From NCBI GenBank assembly GCA_945861535.1, contig CAMAUZ010000017.1, positions 40,324-104,323 of the forward strand: a stretch of 64,000 nt of DNA. Direction: 5' to 3'. The number at the start of each line of letters is the position of its first letter. Within the stretch, counting starts at the first letter, position 1. This document shows positions 47,020-55,347 of this stretch, one piece after another. The position numbers and the translations under genes were made by a program. Below the pieces are notes generated by a model. It was given only the letters and a program-made list of their open reading frames with translations. It did not search any database and had not been told where the DNA came from. This DNA is from Akkermansia muciniphila (GTDB lineage Bacteria; Verrucomicrobiota; Verrucomicrobiia; Limisphaerales; BJHT01).

Positions 47020-47109
47020 TCGAACTCGGGGGGAACGATGCGGTCAGAGCGCTCAGCGCGGCCTTTACGCCGCGGATGCTTCCACCCGCAGCGGGCGTCC
47101 CCATTTCAT

Positions 47110-47283
47110 GTAGGAGTCGAGGTGACGAGACTCTAACTTCCTTCCCTGAGAGGCCCGCCCCAACCGTCGCATGTCGCGCTGTGAAATCCCGATCCGGTGC
47201 CACGCGCCTTGCCCGACGCAGCTCTCAAGACTCAGCCGCTGCCCACGCAGAAAGGGTTAGAGACTCCTCACGTCGTCTCCTAC
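47110..47283. repeat. Palindromic repeat (GTAGGAGTCGAGGTGACGAG...CTCCTAC)
   Basis: Long imperfect hairpin of GTAGGAG arms with GACTCTAAC/GTTAGAGACTCC, filling the 300-bp convergent gap between the ferritin-like gene and rnc. Confidence 0.8.
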
Positions 47284-47319
47284 AGGTGCCGGCGATTCGC
47301 GCGGCCGACGGGTGTCTGC

Positions 47320-48075
47320 CTACCCTGTCGATCCCGCTTCAGTCGCGGGCGTTTCGGGCGATGGCGTCGTCGCCGCCACCGCCGCCTGACGCGCGCGCAG
47401 CGTGCTCAGGGCGGCCTCGGCGGCGGCGCTCTCGGCGGTTTTCTTGCTTGTGCCGCGGCCGCGGCCAATTTCTTCGCCCCCGTTGAAAACGGCGCACTCG
47501 AACGCGCGGTCGTGGGCGGGACCGCTCGCCGCCAAGATTTTGTACTGCGGCGGTTGCGTCTCGGTGGCCTGGAGCAGCTCCTGAAGTTCGCCCTTGGGAT
47601 TCAGCAGTTGCGGCGCGGGTTTGAGATGACTGAACTCGTCGCTGAACTGGCCGAGCACAAACACCCGCGCGGCCTCGTAACCCCCGTCCAGAAAGAGCGC
47701 GCCGATCACCGACTCGTACGTGTTGGCCAGAATCGACGGCCGTTCCCGCCCGCGATTGGCTTCCTCGGAGCGGCTGAGAATGATACCGCTGCCCAGGCCC
47801 ATGCGCCGTGCCTGTTCGGCCAGCGCGCGCCGATTCACCAGTTGGGCGCGGGATTTGGTCAGCGCGCCTTCATCGAGGTCCGGGAAGCGGTCGTACAACT
47901 CGCGCGTGAGCACGAGCTGCAACACGGCGTCGCCGAGAAACTCGAGCCGCTGATTGTTGGGCGCGGGACGCCCGGCGGCGTGCGAGATCGATGAATGCGT
48001 CAGCGCCAGCCGGAGCAATTCCGGTTGCTGAAACTGATAGCCGAGGCGGGTTTGAAATGCGTCGAGGTCAGACAC
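47320..48075 (-). CDS. rnc: Ribonuclease III
   Basis: Cleaves double-stranded RNA during rRNA and mRNA processing. The 251 residues include the RIII signature NQRLEFLGDAVLQL with Glu45 and Asp49, plus Glu121 in ANTYESVIGALFLDGG as the metal-binding acid. The C-terminal double-stranded RNA-binding domain (about 160-230) reads PKGELQELLQATE and GRGTSKKTAESAAAEAAL. A short Thr/Pro/Ala-rich tail ends the protein. Downstream on the same strand from the zinc-motif gene with 15 bp between, so the two likely form an operon. Confidence 0.95.
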   Translation of the reverse strand: MSDLDAFQTRLGYQFQQPELLRLALTHSSISHAAGRPAPNNQRLEFLGDAVLQLVLTRELYDRFPDLDEGALTKSRAQLVNRRALAEQARRMGLGSGIILSRSEEANRGRERPSILANTYESVIGALFLDGGYEAARVFVLGQFSDEFSHLKPAPQLLNPKGELQELLQATETQPPQYKILAASGPAHDRAFECAVFNGGEEIGRGRGTSKKTAESAAAEAALSTLRARQAAVAATTPSPETPATEAGSTG

Positions 48076-48090
48076 GGGGCGCGGGGGAAG

Positions 48091-48768
48091 TCAGGTGGCG
48101 GTGGTAGCCGGCTCAGGCGCGGCTGCGGGGGCAGGAGGCGGCGCATCAGCCGCAGGAGGCGCGCTGGATTCCGCGGTCGGGGCTGCGTCGGCCGGCGCGC
48201 CGGGTGCGGCCGGAACTGCGCTGGCGGCGGGACCGTTCCCGTTGCCATTGCCGTTGCCGTTGAATCCATGTTCGAGCAGGTGCGCAACTTCGCGCTGCAC
48301 TTCCTCGAGCTGATTCAACTGCAAATCGGGATCGAGAATCGTGAACACATCGCCGGTTTTTCCATGCTCGTAGATGAAGAGGCGCCGGCCGCCCTCGGTG
48401 GTCTGGCCGCGGACTTTCAAGATGCGTTTGCGCTCGAGCATCACGGCCAGGATGTAGCTGGCGGCGCGGAAGCGCGGATCGTTTTTCTGCACCAGCTTGG
48501 CCAGCAGCGTCTCCGCCGTGTCCTTTTGGATCGCCTCGGGCGGGGCGGCGGGCGGGGCCTGATAGACACCCTGCCATTGGGAGATGAAGCCCTTGCGCTC
48601 GTGCGAATCCAGCTTGGTCTCCGCCTGCCAGCACGCCTCGCAGACGTCGAGGCGCTGATACTCGTGGCGCTGGTCGCACAGCACCGTGTGATACGGCTGC
48701 TGATCCGCAAAGGGCTTGGCGCACAGTTGGCACCCATGCGCGCGGGATTGAATGTTCCAGTCGATCAT
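48091..48768 (-). CDS. Zinc-motif protein of unknown function with Ala/Pro-rich tail
   Basis: 225 residues from the ATG at 48768 (MIDWNIQSRAHGCQLCAKPF). Cysteine pairs CQLC, the later Cys of VLCDQ and CEAC suggest a zinc-binding knuckle. The middle (about 70-160) is helical with the block LLAKLVQKNDPRFRAASYI. A (NG)n run (FNGNGNGNGNG) and a low-complexity Ala/Pro tail follow. I do not recognise the family beyond conserved PVC hypothetical proteins. The start was chosen after the family D repeat; the upstream in-frame extension reads repeat sequence. It precedes rnc by 15 bp. Confidence 0.6.
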   Translation of the reverse strand: MIDWNIQSRAHGCQLCAKPFADQQPYHTVLCDQRHEYQRLDVCEACWQAETKLDSHERKGFISQWQGVYQAPPAAPPEAIQKDTAETLLAKLVQKNDPRFRAASYILAVMLERKRILKVRGQTTEGGRRLFIYEHGKTGDVFTILDPDLQLNQLEEVQREVAHLLEHGFNGNGNGNGNGPAASAVPAAPGAPADAAPTAESSAPPAADAPPPAPAAAPEPATTAT

Positions 48769-48880
48769 CGAAATATTTTCCGCGTCGCAAATCTGCCTCC
48801 GCGGTGGGCGGAGTATTCCGATGCACCGGGAGGGTGCAATACGATTCGGCGGTTTGCGCGGGCGCGGGGGCGCGTTGCTC

Positions 48881-48990
48881 CTTGGAGCGCGGCGTTCACG
48901 CCGCTTCAACGTGGAAAGTGCGGAGGCTCTGGATTCGCTCACGCCTCCCGCCGTGCGGACACTGAAGCGTCGTAAACGGCGCGCTCCAAG
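48881..48990. repeat. Palindromic repeat family D, copy 3
   Basis: Arms CTTGGAGCGCGGCGTTCACG and GTAAACGGCGCGCTCCAAG in the divergent gap upstream of mutY. Confidence 0.85.
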
Positions 48991-49060
48991 CGGGTGCCGC
49001 ATCGACGCGCGCGGCAGAAAACACTTCTTTCGGCAGGCGCTCGGCCTAGTTTCCACGGCC

Positions 49061-50218
49061 GTGGCACCACGCACCCGGCAACGACCGACCGCTCCCGCGC
49101 TTCCCGCGCCGACCGCGACCGCCGTGGCGCGCCTCGGCGCCGCTCCCGCCCGCCGCACCATCACCGCGCTCGTTCCGGCGCTGCTCGAGTGGTTCGCCGC
49201 CAGCGCCCGCGCGATGCCGTGGCGCCAAACTCACGATCCCTACGCGGTCTGGGTCTCGGAAATCATGCTGCAACAAACGCAGGTGAAAACCGTGATCCCT
49301 TACTGGGAACGTTGGATGCGCGACCTTCCCGACGTCGCCGCGCTGGCCGGAGCACCCGCTGCCAAAGTGCTGAAACTGTGGGAGGGCCTCGGCTATTACA
49401 GCCGCGCCCGCAACCTCCACGCGGCCGCACAACTCATCGTTGAAAAATTTGGCGGCCGGTTTCCCCACGCGTTCCCTGAGATTCTCGAACTCCCCGGCAT
49501 CGGTCGCTACACCGCCGGCGCGATTGCCAGCATTGCCTACAACCAGCCCGCGCCGATCCTCGATGGCAACGTCATGCGCGTCCTCACGCGGGTCTTCGGC
49601 ATTGACGGTGATCCGCGCGGCAAGGCGACGAACCAGCAGCTATGGGCGCTGGCGACCCATCTGGTCGAACACGCCGCGCGGACCCCGGACTCCGCCAAAA
49701 CCCGTGCCTGTTCGCAGCTCAACCAATCCCTGATGGAACTGGGCGCGCTCGTCTGCACCCCGCGCCAGCCCGCTTGCCCCGTGTGTCCGGCGCGCAAGAG
49801 CTGCATCGCGCATCGTGATCAGCGCACGCACGAGCTGCCCGCGCTCGCTCCGCGCGCCGCGACCACCGCCCGGCGTTTCGTCGCGTTCGTCATCACCCGC
49901 GCCGGACGCCACCTCGTGCAGCAGCGGCCAAGCGGGGGTGTCAACGCCGGACTGTGGGAATTCCCGAACCTCGAACTCGCCGCCGCCGCGGCGCTCACCG
50001 ACCGCGTGGTGCTCGCGACCGGGCGCGTCGTCCGCCCCACGACGCGCCTCGGTTCGCTCACGCACTCGATCACGCGCTATCGCATCACCGTGGAAATTTA
50101 TCGCGCGGAACTTTGGGAAGACCCACCGCAGCCGCATGAACATTGGGTCTCGGCGAGTGAGTTGGAGGAACTCGCGCTTACCAGCGCCCACCGCAAGATC
50201 GTCGCGCGCATGCGGTAA
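49061..50218 (+). CDS. mutY: A/G-specific adenine DNA glycosylase
   Basis: Removes adenine mispaired with 8-oxoguanine. About 385 residues from the GTG at 49061; a second GTG at 49124 is possible, and no ATG exists before the catalytic region. The core shows MPWRQTHDPYAVWVSEIMLQ with the catalytic Glu in EIMLQQTQV, the helix-hairpin-helix LPGIGRYTAGAI, and PILDGNVMRVLTR with the catalytic Asp. The [4Fe-4S] cluster is bound by Cys-x6-Cys-x2-Cys-x5-Cys in CTPRQPACPVCPARKSC. A C-terminal Nudix-like domain follows (LWEFPNLEL, LTHSITRY). A family D repeat lies upstream. Divergent from the zinc-motif gene. Confidence 0.93.
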   Translation: MAPRTRQRPTAPALPAPTATAVARLGAAPARRTITALVPALLEWFAASARAMPWRQTHDPYAVWVSEIMLQQTQVKTVIPYWERWMRDLPDVAALAGAPAAKVLKLWEGLGYYSRARNLHAAAQLIVEKFGGRFPHAFPEILELPGIGRYTAGAIASIAYNQPAPILDGNVMRVLTRVFGIDGDPRGKATNQQLWALATHLVEHAARTPDSAKTRACSQLNQSLMELGALVCTPRQPACPVCPARKSCIAHRDQRTHELPALAPRAATTARRFVAFVITRAGRHLVQQRPSGGVNAGLWEFPNLELAAAAALTDRVVLATGRVVRPTTRLGSLTHSITRYRITVEIYRAELWEDPPQPHEHWVSASELEELALTSAHRKIVARMR

Positions 50219-50469
50219 GGGGCCGGGAGTTCTTTCAGCGGGGACGAAGCCAAGCTCGACCGCGTTGGCGGTGGGGCAGGGGATGGGCGACCAGTTTGGC
50301 GCAGTGCGCTGGTAATTCTTCCAACCCCCTCGGGCGTCGCTGCGCGCGGAGGTCCACGCAACATCGCCCTTGTCCCGGCCCGGCGATGCGGCAACCTGTC
50401 GCTCCCGAATGAAACGCGGTGAAACTGTTTCGCCCCGCGACCGCCCGCACCGTCAACATCCGCCAACTC

Positions 50470-51090
50470 ATGAACCTGTCGCTCCTGCCCGGCCTGCCTG
50501 TCGCTCCGCTGCTCGGCGTCAGCGTGGGCTGGTTCGATCCCCTGTTTTTGCTGCTGCTGGCGCTGGGGTTTTGGCGAGGTCGGTTGAATGGCGCGGCCCG
50601 CGAACATTTTGCCGCCGGTCAGTGGTTTCTCGTCGCCGTGGTGGGCGGCTTGATGAGCCGCGCGCTCGGCGGTCTGATGGTGAAGTGGCTGGGCGTGACT
50701 TTTTTTGCGGCGGGCATTTTCGGCTACGTCGTCGGTGGCGGGGTCGTGCTCATCGTCGCCGCCGTGCTGCGGACTTATCATGCTGACGAGATGCTGGATG
50801 CGGCGTTCTTTGCCAAGGCCGAGCCGGCGGCGGGCGGCGTGTTCGGGGCGTTCAAGTGCTTCTGTCTCCTGACCATCGCCCTGGCGTTCGTGCATGCCCG
50901 CAAGGTGCCCGATCCCGCCGATCCGCAGACCTTCCACGAGACCCTCCACGTTCAGATCTTCGACCGCTCGCTGGCCGGCGCGGCACTCGAGAAGGTCGGC
51001 GCTTTCCTGCTGATCCCCGCGTCCTCGAATGCGCGCCGCCCCACCGTGGGCCAGAAGAAGAATCAGCAGATGAACAAGATGGGGAAGTGA
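50470..51090 (+). CDS. CvpA-like integral membrane protein
   Basis: 206 residues from the ATG at 50470; a GTG at 50419 adds 17 residues (MKLFRPATARTVNIRQL). Four hydrophobic segments (about 18-32, 52-72, 82-102, 125-145) and the N-terminal VGWFDPLFLLLLALGFWRGR match the CvpA family, linked to colicin V production and cell-wall or stress functions in other bacteria. The C-terminus is polar and basic (QKKNQQMNKMGK). The usual partner genes (purF, mutS2) are not here. Confidence 0.65.
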   Translation: MNLSLLPGLPVAPLLGVSVGWFDPLFLLLLALGFWRGRLNGAAREHFAAGQWFLVAVVGGLMSRALGGLMVKWLGVTFFAAGIFGYVVGGGVVLIVAAVLRTYHADEMLDAAFFAKAEPAAGGVFGAFKCFCLLTIALAFVHARKVPDPADPQTFHETLHVQIFDRSLAGAALEKVGAFLLIPASSNARRPTVGQKKNQQMNKMGK

Positions 51091-51195
51091 TGGCGCGGCA
51101 GCCGGTCGCCTGCGGTGGAACGTCGCCCCGTGATGCAGGAGGGAGCAATCTGCAGCGCTCATTTTTTCGCCGAAAACCGACCTCCATCGGGACTG

Positions 51196-51513
51196 CTACC
51201 GCAGACCGAGCCACAGCTTTACCCGGCTTTCCACGGCGCTCAGTTGCACCGGGTTCAAGGTGGCGCGTCGTCGCAAAAGTCGTGCTGCGGGAACGGTGTA
51301 AAGACTCTGCGCATCGAATCCTCCTTCCTCCAAACCGGGCACCCGCATCGCCACCTCGTACCGCGATCCGCGCAGGGAGGTCGTGTGGTAAACCACGGCG
51401 ACGAGGACCCGATCTTCATCCGCGACATCACATCCCAAGATCAGGACCGGCCGCACCTTGGCCGTCATTCCCAAATCGATCTGCCAGACTTCACCGCGCT
51501 GCACGTCGCGCAT
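51196..51513 (-). CDS. MazF/PemK-family endoribonuclease toxin
   Basis: 105 residues. Family features: QRGEVWQIDLG at the N-terminus, the PVLILGCD strand and Tyr/Thr-rich core VVYHTT, and AARLLRRR near the C-terminus. Members cut mRNA at short sequences and block growth when free of antitoxin. The ATG at 51513 lies inside the 3' end of the preceding antitoxin frame (23-bp overlap), a normal arrangement for toxin-antitoxin pairs. Activity is inferred from the family. Confidence 0.85.
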   Translation of the reverse strand: MRDVQRGEVWQIDLGMTAKVRPVLILGCDVADEDRVLVAVVYHTTSLRGSRYEVAMRVPGLEEGGFDAQSLYTVPAARLLRRRATLNPVQLSAVESRVKLWLGLR

Positions 51514-51682
51514 GGGCCGCCTCTCTTCGATCCAAACGTTGTCCTCCCGCCACTGCCGCCGCCATGAGTTCCTCGTCGGTCGGACGGTCGTTGACCTGCA
51601 CCTGCAACCAACGCGCCAAGGCCCGTTTCTGGCGCGCTGGCAATCGTTCCGTCGCCCGCTTGATTTCTGTCACCGTGGTCAT
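51491..51682 (-). CDS. Antitoxin of the MazF-type pair
   Basis: A 63-residue protein starting MTTVTEIKRATERLPARQKR. Its helical, charged sequence suits a small antitoxin of the Phd/MazE-like or DUF2281-like kind, but I cannot assign the family with certainty. It lies directly upstream of the toxin with a 23-bp overlap. The start at 51682 has no better ATG upstream. Confidence 0.6.
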   Translation of the reverse strand: MTTVTEIKRATERLPARQKRALARWLQVQVNDRPTDEELMAAAVAGGQRLDRREAAHARRAAR

Positions 51683-51756
51683 GGTTCGGACCGTAGCAGC
51701 GGCCTTTTTCCCTTCAACTGGAATTGCGAAAGCCGCCGGGTGTTCGCGCCCCGACC

Positions 51757-54700
51757 TCACACCTGCGCTTTGAGACTCGCCGCAGGAGCGGGTTCCCCGT
51801 GCGGCGCCCCGAGGTCGTGTGGCGCTCGCGGAGCGCTGCCCGCGGCACGCGGGCGGCGGCTGAAGCGCGCGGCGAGGTCGCTGATTTCCGTGTAGATCAC
51901 CGGGATGACGAAGAGCGTGAGGAAGGTGCTGGAGATCATCCCGCCGACGACCGCGATGCCCATCGGGCGGCGGCTCTCGGCGCCCGCACCGAAGCCGATG
52001 GCGATGGGGACGATGCCCGCGATGGTCGAGAGGGCGGTCATCAGAATCGGGCGGAGACGCGCCTTGCCGGCTTCGAGCATCGCATCGTGCGGGTTGGTGC
52101 CTGCGGCAACCTGCTGGTTGGCGAACTCGACGAGCAGGATCGAGTTTTTGGTGACGAGGCCGACGAGCAGGATCAGGCCGATGAGGCTGAAGAGATTGAT
52201 GTTCATCGCCGGGATGGGCGGGAGGATCCCGGTTTTGCTGAGGAAATTGACGAGCCACAGGAGACCGAATGCGCCGATGCCGCCGAGCGGCACCGCGAGC
52301 ATCACGGTGAACGGATGCACGAGGCTCTCGAACTGCGCGGCGAGAGTCATGTACACGATGATGAGCGCGAGCAGCATGACGAAAAGAAATTCCGCGCCGG
52401 CATCTTGGAGGTCCTTCGATTCGCCCGACCAGTCGTAGAGAAAACCCGCGGGCAGATCGTCGCGGATGAGGGCCTCGACTTTCTCGAGCGCGGTGCCGAG
52501 CGGGATGTTGTTGAGCGAGGCGGAGATGGTGGTGCTGCGGAGGCGGTTGTAGTGCTCGATGGCGTTGGGCGCGGCGGCGGTCTGGTGGTTCACGATGCTG
52601 CTGAGCTGGATGAGGCGGCCGTCCTGGTTGCGCACGTAGAGGCGGTCGAGGCTCTGCGGCGTGAGGCGAGAGAGGCGTTCGAGCTGGGTGATGACCTGGT
52701 ATTGTTTGCCATCGAGCTTGATGTGGCTGAGGTCGAGGCCGCCGAAAAGGATTTGCAAGGTGCGCGACAGGTCTTCGATGGACACGCCGAGCGCGGCGGC
52801 GCGGTTGCGGTCAATGTCGAGGCGCAGTTCGGGTTTGGTGACCTCGAAGGACGAGCGGGCGTTCAGCAGGTAGGGCGTCTGGCGCAGCTTGTTCAGCACT
52901 TCGCCGCTGTAGCGGTTGAGCGAGTCGAGGTCCTGCGCTTGCAGCACGAGCTGGAAGGGCGAGCCGAAACCGCGGCCGATGGCCTTGGGAATGGTGGGCA
53001 CGGCGATGGCGCCCTCAATCTCGGTGAAAAATTTCAGGCGCAAGCCGGCGGGGCCGTTGACGATTTCGCGGATGCCCCGCTGGCGGGCGGTGCGGTCCTT
53101 GAAGCGAACAAACAGGATCGAACTGTTCGCCTGACCGGGACCGGAGAGTGCGAAGGCCGTGACGGAGCCGAACGCCTCGATCTCGGGGACGGCCTTCAGG
53201 ATGGCTTCCATCTCGCGCACCTGGCGGTCGGTGTACTCGCTGGTCGAGCCTTCGGGCGCGAAGACGAAGCACAGCAGCCGGCTCTTGTCCTCCTCGGGCA
53301 GGAACTCGTACTCGAGGGCTTTGAAGGTGACGACCATCAGGACCAGGCTCGCGCAGGTCAGCAGCATCACGATCCAGCGATGCGCCAGCGACCACGCGAG
53401 CGAGCGTTCGTACCAGCGGTTGAACGGGCTGAGAATGAAGCGGTCGAACTGCACGACGACCCAGGATTTCCGCTCCTGGTCGATGGGCCGGAGCAGGCGC
53501 GCGGCCATCATGGGCGAGAGCGTGAGCGCGACGAACGCCGAGATCGCGACCGAGCCGGCGACGGCCACGGCGAACTCGATGAAGAGCCGGCCGGTGGCGC
53601 TTTTCTGGAACGCCAGCGGGAGGAAGACGGCGATCAGCGAAATGGTGATGGCGATGACGGCCATGGAGATTTCCTGCATCGCCTTGAAGGCCGCCTGCAG
53701 CGGCGGCAGGCCGTGCTCGATGTGGCGGTGGATGTTCTCGAGCACCACGATGGCGTCATCCACGACCACGCCGATTGAGAGCACGAGCGCGAGCATGGTG
53801 AGGATGTTGATCGAGTACCCAAGCGCCTGCATGATCGCGAACGTGCCGACGATGGAGACGGGAATCGCGATGGCCGGGATGAGCGTCGAGCGGATGTCGC
53901 CGAGGAAGAGATAGATGACCAGCACGACGAGGAGGAAGGCGAAGGCGAGCGTCTCCCAGACCTCGCTCACGGCCTGCTCGACGTAGATAGATTCGTCGTA
54001 GTTGTACACCATCTCGATGCCGGGCGGCACGGTCGCCTTGACCTTCTCGATCTCGCTTTTCACGGCGCGGGCCACGTCGATGGTGTTGGCCTTGGACTGC
54101 TTGACGATGCCGAGGAAGATGCACGGGCGGCCGTTGTTGCGGGCGATGGTGCGCTCGTTCTCGACGCCGGGACGCGCCTCGCCGATGTCGCGGAGGCGGA
54201 TGATTTTCGTGCCGTCGCTGCGGATGACGAGGTTGTTGAACTCGGCGGTGTTCTTGAGTTCGCCGCGCACCTGGATGGTCATTTCGCGGTCGAGGTTTTC
54301 CACGCGGCCGCTGGGGAGTTCCACGTTCTGCTGGTGCAGGGCGCGCTCGACATCGAGCACGGTGACCTGGCGCGCGGCCATTTTCTCGGCATCAAGCCAG
54401 AGGCGGATGGCGAAGCGCTGCTCGCCGCCGATGATGACATTCGAGACGCCGCGGATGGTCTGGAGACGGTTTTTGATCTGCTTCTCCGCGAGCATGGTCA
54501 ACTCGAGCGGCGAATGGGTCGCGCTGTTGATGCCGATCCAGATGACGGCCTGCGCGTCGGCGTCCTGCTTGGCGACGATGGGTTCCTTGATCTGATCGGG
54601 GAGCTTGCCGCGCACGCGCGAGACGCGGTCGCGCACGTCCTGCGCGGCGAGGTCGATCTCGCGGCTGAGACTGAACTCGATGGTGATCGTGCTGACCTGC

Positions 54701-54957
54701 TCGCGGCTCGAACTGGTGAGGGTCTTGATGCCCTCGATGTTGTTGATCTCCTCCTCGAGCCGCTCGGTCACCTCGGTCTCGACCACCGCCGCGCTCGCGC
54801 CCGGATAAACCGTCGTGACGCTGACAATCGGCGGATCGATGTCCGGCAGCTCGCGCACGGGCAGGCGCTGGAGCGAGATGAGGCCGAAGAGCACGAGCGC
54901 CAAGCTCATCATCGTGGTGAAGACGGGGCGCTTGATGCTGATTTCGGGGAGAAACAT
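51757..54957 (-). CDS. RND efflux permease (AcrB/MexB type)
   Basis: A 1066-residue inner-membrane pump using the proton gradient. Start at 54957 (MFLPEISIKRPVFTTMMSLA); the frame continues upstream only through repeat DNA. The typical RND layout is visible: TM1 near residues 10-28, large periplasmic loops, TM2-6 around 335-500 with the essential aspartates in IGVVVDDAIVVLENI, and TM7-12 in the second half. The motif FLGDIRSTLIPAIAIPVSI is near TM3. Substrate unknown. It follows the membrane-fusion adaptor gene on the same strand, with a 390-bp gap filled by two tandem palindromic repeats. No outer-membrane TolC partner is visible. Confidence 0.93.
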   Translation of the reverse strand: MFLPEISIKRPVFTTMMSLALVLFGLISLQRLPVRELPDIDPPIVSVTTVYPGASAAVVETEVTERLEEEINNIEGIKTLTSSSREQVSTITIEFSLSREIDLAAQDVRDRVSRVRGKLPDQIKEPIVAKQDADAQAVIWIGINSATHSPLELTMLAEKQIKNRLQTIRGVSNVIIGGEQRFAIRLWLDAEKMAARQVTVLDVERALHQQNVELPSGRVENLDREMTIQVRGELKNTAEFNNLVIRSDGTKIIRLRDIGEARPGVENERTIARNNGRPCIFLGIVKQSKANTIDVARAVKSEIEKVKATVPPGIEMVYNYDESIYVEQAVSEVWETLAFAFLLVVLVIYLFLGDIRSTLIPAIAIPVSIVGTFAIMQALGYSINILTMLALVLSIGVVVDDAIVVLENIHRHIEHGLPPLQAAFKAMQEISMAVIAITISLIAVFLPLAFQKSATGRLFIEFAVAVAGSVAISAFVALTLSPMMAARLLRPIDQERKSWVVVQFDRFILSPFNRWYERSLAWSLAHRWIVMLLTCASLVLMVVTFKALEYEFLPEEDKSRLLCFVFAPEGSTSEYTDRQVREMEAILKAVPEIEAFGSVTAFALSGPGQANSSILFVRFKDRTARQRGIREIVNGPAGLRLKFFTEIEGAIAVPTIPKAIGRGFGSPFQLVLQAQDLDSLNRYSGEVLNKLRQTPYLLNARSSFEVTKPELRLDIDRNRAAALGVSIEDLSRTLQILFGGLDLSHIKLDGKQYQVITQLERLSRLTPQSLDRLYVRNQDGRLIQLSSIVNHQTAAAPNAIEHYNRLRSTTISASLNNIPLGTALEKVEALIRDDLPAGFLYDWSGESKDLQDAGAEFLFVMLLALIIVYMTLAAQFESLVHPFTVMLAVPLGGIGAFGLLWLVNFLSKTGILPPIPAMNINLFSLIGLILLVGLVTKNSILLVEFANQQVAAGTNPHDAMLEAGKARLRPILMTALSTIAGIVPIAIGFGAGAESRRPMGIAVVGGMISSTFLTLFVIPVIYTEISDLAARFSRRPRAAGSAPRAPHDLGAPHGEPAPAASLKAQV

Positions 54958-55016
54958 GGGTGGGCGGTGGGCGGGCGTTATTTTAAGCGGTCGCTGAGTG
55001 GCGCCGCAGCGCCGCC

Positions 55017-55163
55017 GGGGAGCGCACGCCGCTGGCGTGCAGTTTTCGGCGGCCCGCCGAAAACCTCGTTCCACAAACCATTCCCGCCGGCCGAAATGTC
55101 AGACTGGGGCACGACGATTTGGGCGGGCCGCCCAAATCGGCACGCGGGCCGCGTGCGCTCCCC
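55017..55163. repeat. Palindromic repeat family A, copy 3 (inverted)
   Basis: 147 bp between the RND adaptor and pump genes, opposite orientation to copies 1 and 2. Confidence 0.93.
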
Positions 55164-55310
55164 GGGGAGCGCACGCCGCTGGCGTGCAGTTTTCGGCGGC
55201 CCGCCGAAAACCTCGTTCCACTAACCTTTCCCGCCGGCCGAACTGTGAGACTGGGGCACGAAGATTTGGGCGGGCCGCCCAAATCAGCACGCGGGCCGCG
55301 TGCGCTCCCC
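55164..55310. repeat. Palindromic repeat family A, copy 4, tandem with copy 3
   Basis: Directly follows copy 3, same orientation and length. The pair forms a head-to-tail duplication in the gap of an otherwise operon-like RND gene pair. Confidence 0.93.
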
Positions 55311-55347
55311 GGCTGGTTTTGGAATTCGCGTTGCAGGTGCATTCGCC

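Noticed and set aside
54958..55074. Longer N-terminus for the RND pump
   Set aside because: The extra 39 codons translate palindromic repeat DNA; the RND N-terminus MFLPEISIKRPVF begins at 54957.
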